Source of the DNA: Pseudolabrys sp.
GTDB lineage: Bacteria > Pseudomonadota > Alphaproteobacteria > Rhizobiales > Xanthobacteraceae
Assembly (NCBI GenBank): GCA_030655215.1
Contig: JAURVZ010000018.1
Coordinates: forward strand, 86,370-150,369
Direction: 5' to 3'
Length of the DNA stretch: 64,000 nucleotides
The notes beneath the pieces are model-generated. The model did not search any database. It worked only from the letters and a program-made list of their open reading frames with translations, and was not told where the DNA came from. The position numbers and the translations under genes are program-made. Positions 61,643 through 64,000 of the stretch are shown piece after piece (the first letter of the stretch is position 1; each line of letters opens with the position of its first letter).

Positions 61643-62656
61643 TTATCTAAACGCCGGCATCACCTCTTTGCCGAACAACTGAATCGAATGCGTAGCATCA
61701 TCAAAATTCATGTCGCCGAAAACCATCTGGCATAGCACGTAATTAATGCCTGCTTCGCGCTGCAGTGCAGCGATGTAATCGCGCACCGTCGCCGGCGAAC
61801 CGGCAATGCCATGGCCGATCGCCTGCAGTCCGGCAAAGTCCGCCGGGTAAATTTCCTTCAGCGAGAAATCCTGCCCCGAACGCTTCCACAGAAACTCCAT
61901 CGCCGCGCGCCAGCGTGGATAGGATTCGCGTGCGATGCGCTCGGCTTCCGCGTCGGTGTCGGCGACAACGATGTGCCGGGTGATGCCGATGCGTGGAATG
62001 TCGGCCTCGCTGCGGCCGAGTTCACTCCAGTCCTTGCGGTAACGATCCGAGATCGCTTTGGCGCGCACGGCAGGCCCGAGCGACACAACATTGATCGCCT
62101 TCGGCACCGCCCAGGCAATCGCGTCCGGTGACGGCGCGCCGTACCAGAGCGGCGGATGCGGCAGTTGATACGGCTTCGCCTGGATGACGAAATCCCTGAA
62201 ATTGAAAAACTGACCCTCGAAATTCAGCACGTCGGTCTCGAAGGCCTGCATCAGCACGGCAAAGGCTTCCTGGTATATCGGCGAGGCCTTGGTGGGATCG
62301 ATCCCATAGCGCTGGTGCTCGACCAGCGCGCCGCCGCGGCCCACGCCGAGCATGAAACGGCCCTTGCTCAGGTGATCGAGCATGCAGACTTCTTCATAAA
62401 CGCGCAGGGGGTGGTACAGCGGCAGGACATAAACCAGCGGGCCGAGCTTGATCGTCTTGGTGCGCTGGATGGCCGAGGCCAGAAACACGCTCGGAGACGA
62501 CGCCATGCCGAGCGGGCTCGAATGGTGCTCCGCCAGATGATACGCGCCGAACCCGGCCGTCTCCATGATCTCGATCAGCCGCAGCCGCTCGTCGAGGAAG
62601 CTGCCCAACGGCGCCCCATTGGTGTCGAGATGATCGAAGACGGCAAAGTCGAGCAC
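61643..62656 (-). CDS. LLM-class flavin-dependent oxidoreductase (bacterial luciferase-like)
   Basis: A 337-residue TIM-barrel monooxygenase of the bacterial luciferase family. Motifs include GFGAYHLAEHHSSPLGMA, KLGPLVYVLPLYHPLRVYEE and DHLSKGRFMLGVGRGG, which frame the FMN pocket. Members use reduced flavin from a separate reductase; none is encoded here. The start is GTG 62656 with GGAGA upstream. The gene diverges from the LivK-type gene with 84 bp between starts. The likely role is oxidation of a sulfonate, alkane or other small carbon source, not resolvable here. Confidence 0.9.
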   Translation of the reverse strand: MLDFAVFDHLDTNGAPLGSFLDERLRLIEIMETAGFGAYHLAEHHSSPLGMASSPSVFLASAIQRTKTIKLGPLVYVLPLYHPLRVYEEVCMLDHLSKGRFMLGVGRGGALVEHQRYGIDPTKASPIYQEAFAVLMQAFETDVLNFEGQFFNFRDFVIQAKPYQLPHPPLWYGAPSPDAIAWAVPKAINVVSLGPAVRAKAISDRYRKDWSELGRSEADIPRIGITRHIVVADTDAEAERIARESYPRWRAAMEFLWKRSGQDFSLKEIYPADFAGLQAIGHGIAGSPATVRDYIAALQREAGINYVLCQMVFGDMNFDDATHSIQLFGKEVMPAFR

Positions 62657-62740
62657 TGCGTGTTCTCCGTGACGCGGGACGAGATTATCGCTAACTTGTC
62701 CGCAAGCCGTCGCTCACTGAACGGCTCGGGGAGGTCTTAT

Positions 62741-63907
62741 ATGCGAAAATCAGGTTTTGTCTTGGCCGCTGTTGCGGCCACCATGATGATGTCGTCGGCG
62801 TCGCAGGCGCAGGAAACGATCAAGATCGGTTTGATCATGGCTTACTCAGGCCAGTTCGCCGACACCGCGACGCAGATGGATAACGGCGTCAAGCTGTTCA
62901 TGAAGAAATTCGGCGACACCGTCGCTGGCAAGAAAATCGAAATCATCCGCAAGGACACCGGCGGTCCGAACCCGGACGTCGCCAAGCGTCTGGCGCAGGA
63001 ATTGATCGTGCGCGACAAGGTTGATGTGCTTGCCGGCTTCACGCTGACGCCGGAAGCGCTGGGCGCCGCCGACGTCTCGGCCGAAGCGAAGAAGTTCATG
63101 GTGGTCATGAACGCCGCGACCTCGATCATCACCGAGAAGTCGCCATATGTCGCGCGCACCTCGCTGACCATTCCGCAGCTTGAGCAGCCCTTCGGCGATT
63201 GGGCGTTCAAGAACGGCATCAAGAAAGTCTACACGATGGTCGCCGATTACGGCCCGGGCATCGACGCCGAAACCTGGTTCCAGAAAGGCTTCAAGGCCGC
63301 GGGCGGCGAGGTTGTCGGCGCGGTGCGCATGGCCGTCGCCAATCCGGACTTCTCCGCCTATGTGCAGAAGGCCAAGGACGTGAACCCGGACGCGGTCTTC
63401 ATCTTCATCCCGGGTGGCGCGCAGCCGCCGGCCATGGCGAAGGCGATGCAGGAGCGTAACTTCCCGGCGAGCAAAGTGCTGGCGCAAGGCGAAGTGACGA
63501 TGGATGACAATGCGCTGAAGAGCATGGGCGATGCCGCTGTCGGCATCCGCACCGTGTTTCACTATGCGTGGGAGCACAAGTCGGCGATGAACGAGGAGTT
63601 CGTCAAAGCCTATAATGCCGACTTCAAGCGCAACCCCGATGTGTTCTCGGTCGGCGCCTGGGACGGCATGCACCTGATCTATGAAGCGCTGAAGAAAACC
63701 GGCGGCAAGGCCGACGGCGATTCGCTGATCGCGGCGGCCAAGGGCATGAAGTGGGAAAGCCCGCGCGGCCCGATCTCGATCGATCCGGAAACGCGTGACA
63801 TCGTGCAGAACGTCTACATCCGCAAGGTCGAGAAAGTCGGCGGCGTGGTGCAGAACGTTGAGTTCGACACGATCAAGGATGCCAAGGACCCGGCGCACGT
63901 GAAGTAA
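62741..63907 (+). CDS. Branched-chain amino-acid-type ABC substrate-binding protein (LivK-like)
   Basis: A 388-residue exported type I binding protein (Peripla_BP_6). ATG 62741 has GGGGAGG 7 nt upstream, and the signal peptide MRKSGFVLAAVAATMMMSSASQA-QE follows; the open frame back to 62156 is antisense to the LLM gene. Family motifs: IKIGLIMAYSGQFADTA, LIVRDKVDVLAGF, VADYGPGID and FSVGAWDGMHLIYEAL. Relatives bind aliphatic amides, aromatic acids or branched-chain amino acids. Its permease and ATPase genes would be expected to the right of the window but are not seen. Confidence 0.91.
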   Translation: MRKSGFVLAAVAATMMMSSASQAQETIKIGLIMAYSGQFADTATQMDNGVKLFMKKFGDTVAGKKIEIIRKDTGGPNPDVAKRLAQELIVRDKVDVLAGFTLTPEALGAADVSAEAKKFMVVMNAATSIITEKSPYVARTSLTIPQLEQPFGDWAFKNGIKKVYTMVADYGPGIDAETWFQKGFKAAGGEVVGAVRMAVANPDFSAYVQKAKDVNPDAVFIFIPGGAQPPAMAKAMQERNFPASKVLAQGEVTMDDNALKSMGDAAVGIRTVFHYAWEHKSAMNEEFVKAYNADFKRNPDVFSVGAWDGMHLIYEALKKTGGKADGDSLIAAAKGMKWESPRGPISIDPETRDIVQNVYIRKVEKVGGVVQNVEFDTIKDAKDPAHVK

Positions 63908-63934
63908 ATAAGTCGCCACGAACACAGGTGCGCT

Positions 63935-63957
63935 CCCTCCCCCCTTGCGGGGGAGGG
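63935..63957 (+). terminator. Strong hairpin after the LivK-type gene; second copy of the CCCTCCCC repeat
   Basis: CCCTCCCCC (63935-63943), loop CTTGC, GGGGGAGGG (63949-63957) forms a perfect 9-bp stem 27 bp after the stop. It is followed by a G-rich stretch rather than a T-tract. The core equals that of the element at 41685-41815. The last 43 bp of the window hold no gene and end in a run of ten C. Confidence 0.65.
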
Positions 63958-64000
63958 TTGGGGAGGGGGGTAGGTACGAACAGGGCCCCGCCCCCCCCCC

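Noticed and set aside
62156..62740. 195-codon extension of the LivK-type protein
   Set aside because: It is antisense to the LLM oxidoreductase, and the signal peptide and ribosome site fix the start at 62741.

Overview
The window looks like chromosomal DNA of an alphaproteobacterium of the order Hyphomicrobiales, close to the Bradyrhizobiaceae/Xanthobacteraceae. The grounds are high GC, protein families typical of that group (a class I lysyl-tRNA synthetase, a DUF6494 protein, an orphan HisE, a TIGR02186/TauE pair, HWE-type kinases, an ethylmalonyl-CoA pathway), and short CG-rich palindromic elements between genes. There is no phage, insertion sequence, integrase or CRISPR array. About 57 protein genes, one tRNA and one riboswitch can be supported.

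Region by region. 0.1-3.8 kb: a LysR regulator facing a nitrate/sulfonate-type ABC operon whose ATPase has an in-frame stop exactly at the Walker A lysine. 4-10.6 kb: bifunctional PutA, HisE, a YqaA-like membrane protein, a secreted protein and an NAD-dependent oxidoreductase. 10.6-15.4 kb: small proteins, tRNA-Leu(CAA), a GAF-HWE kinase and a bacteriophytochrome-HWE kinase-receiver protein. 15.5-20.6 kb: DsbB, then nrdAB behind a cobalamin riboswitch; NrdB carries the residues of a class Ic (Mn/Fe, tyrosine-less) enzyme. 20.6-25.6 kb: GFA-like protein, HNH nuclease, esterase, AlkA-type glycosylase, GluQ and a soluble hybrid kinase.

25.7-37.2 kb: three ethylmalonyl-CoA pathway enzymes (ecm, ccr, mcd). 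They are interrupted by a GT87 membrane protein, a patatin of lower GC, BrkB and a chemoreceptor. The three pathway genes share a TGC-N3-GCA dyad about 50 bp before each start codon. 37-46 kb: housekeeping and transport genes (class I LysRS, PyrD, MATE, a Tat-type carbonic anhydrase-like protein, an S24 repressor). 46-52.2 kb: the four-gene ligase-associated DNA repair set (DNA ligase, MBL exonuclease, Lhr-type helicase, PdeM) as two divergent pairs. 52-64 kb: TIGR02186/TauE, a PodJ-like Sel1 protein with cell-cycle-type promoter motifs, an acyl-CoA dehydrogenase, a PAS protein, MFS, LLM oxidoreductase and a LivK-type binding protein.

What ties the window together. The riboswitch is predicted to turn nrdAB down when cobalamin is plentiful, which would fit a second, B12-dependent reductase elsewhere in the genome. 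Ecm is itself B12-dependent. The shared dyads suggest that the scattered ecm, ccr and mcd genes form one regulon. No wholly new system is evident. The strongest leads are the class Ic NrdB under B12 control, the shared ethylmalonyl-CoA operator, the Walker A nonsense codon, and a 12-bp palindrome shared by the chemoreceptor and PodJ-like upstream regions.
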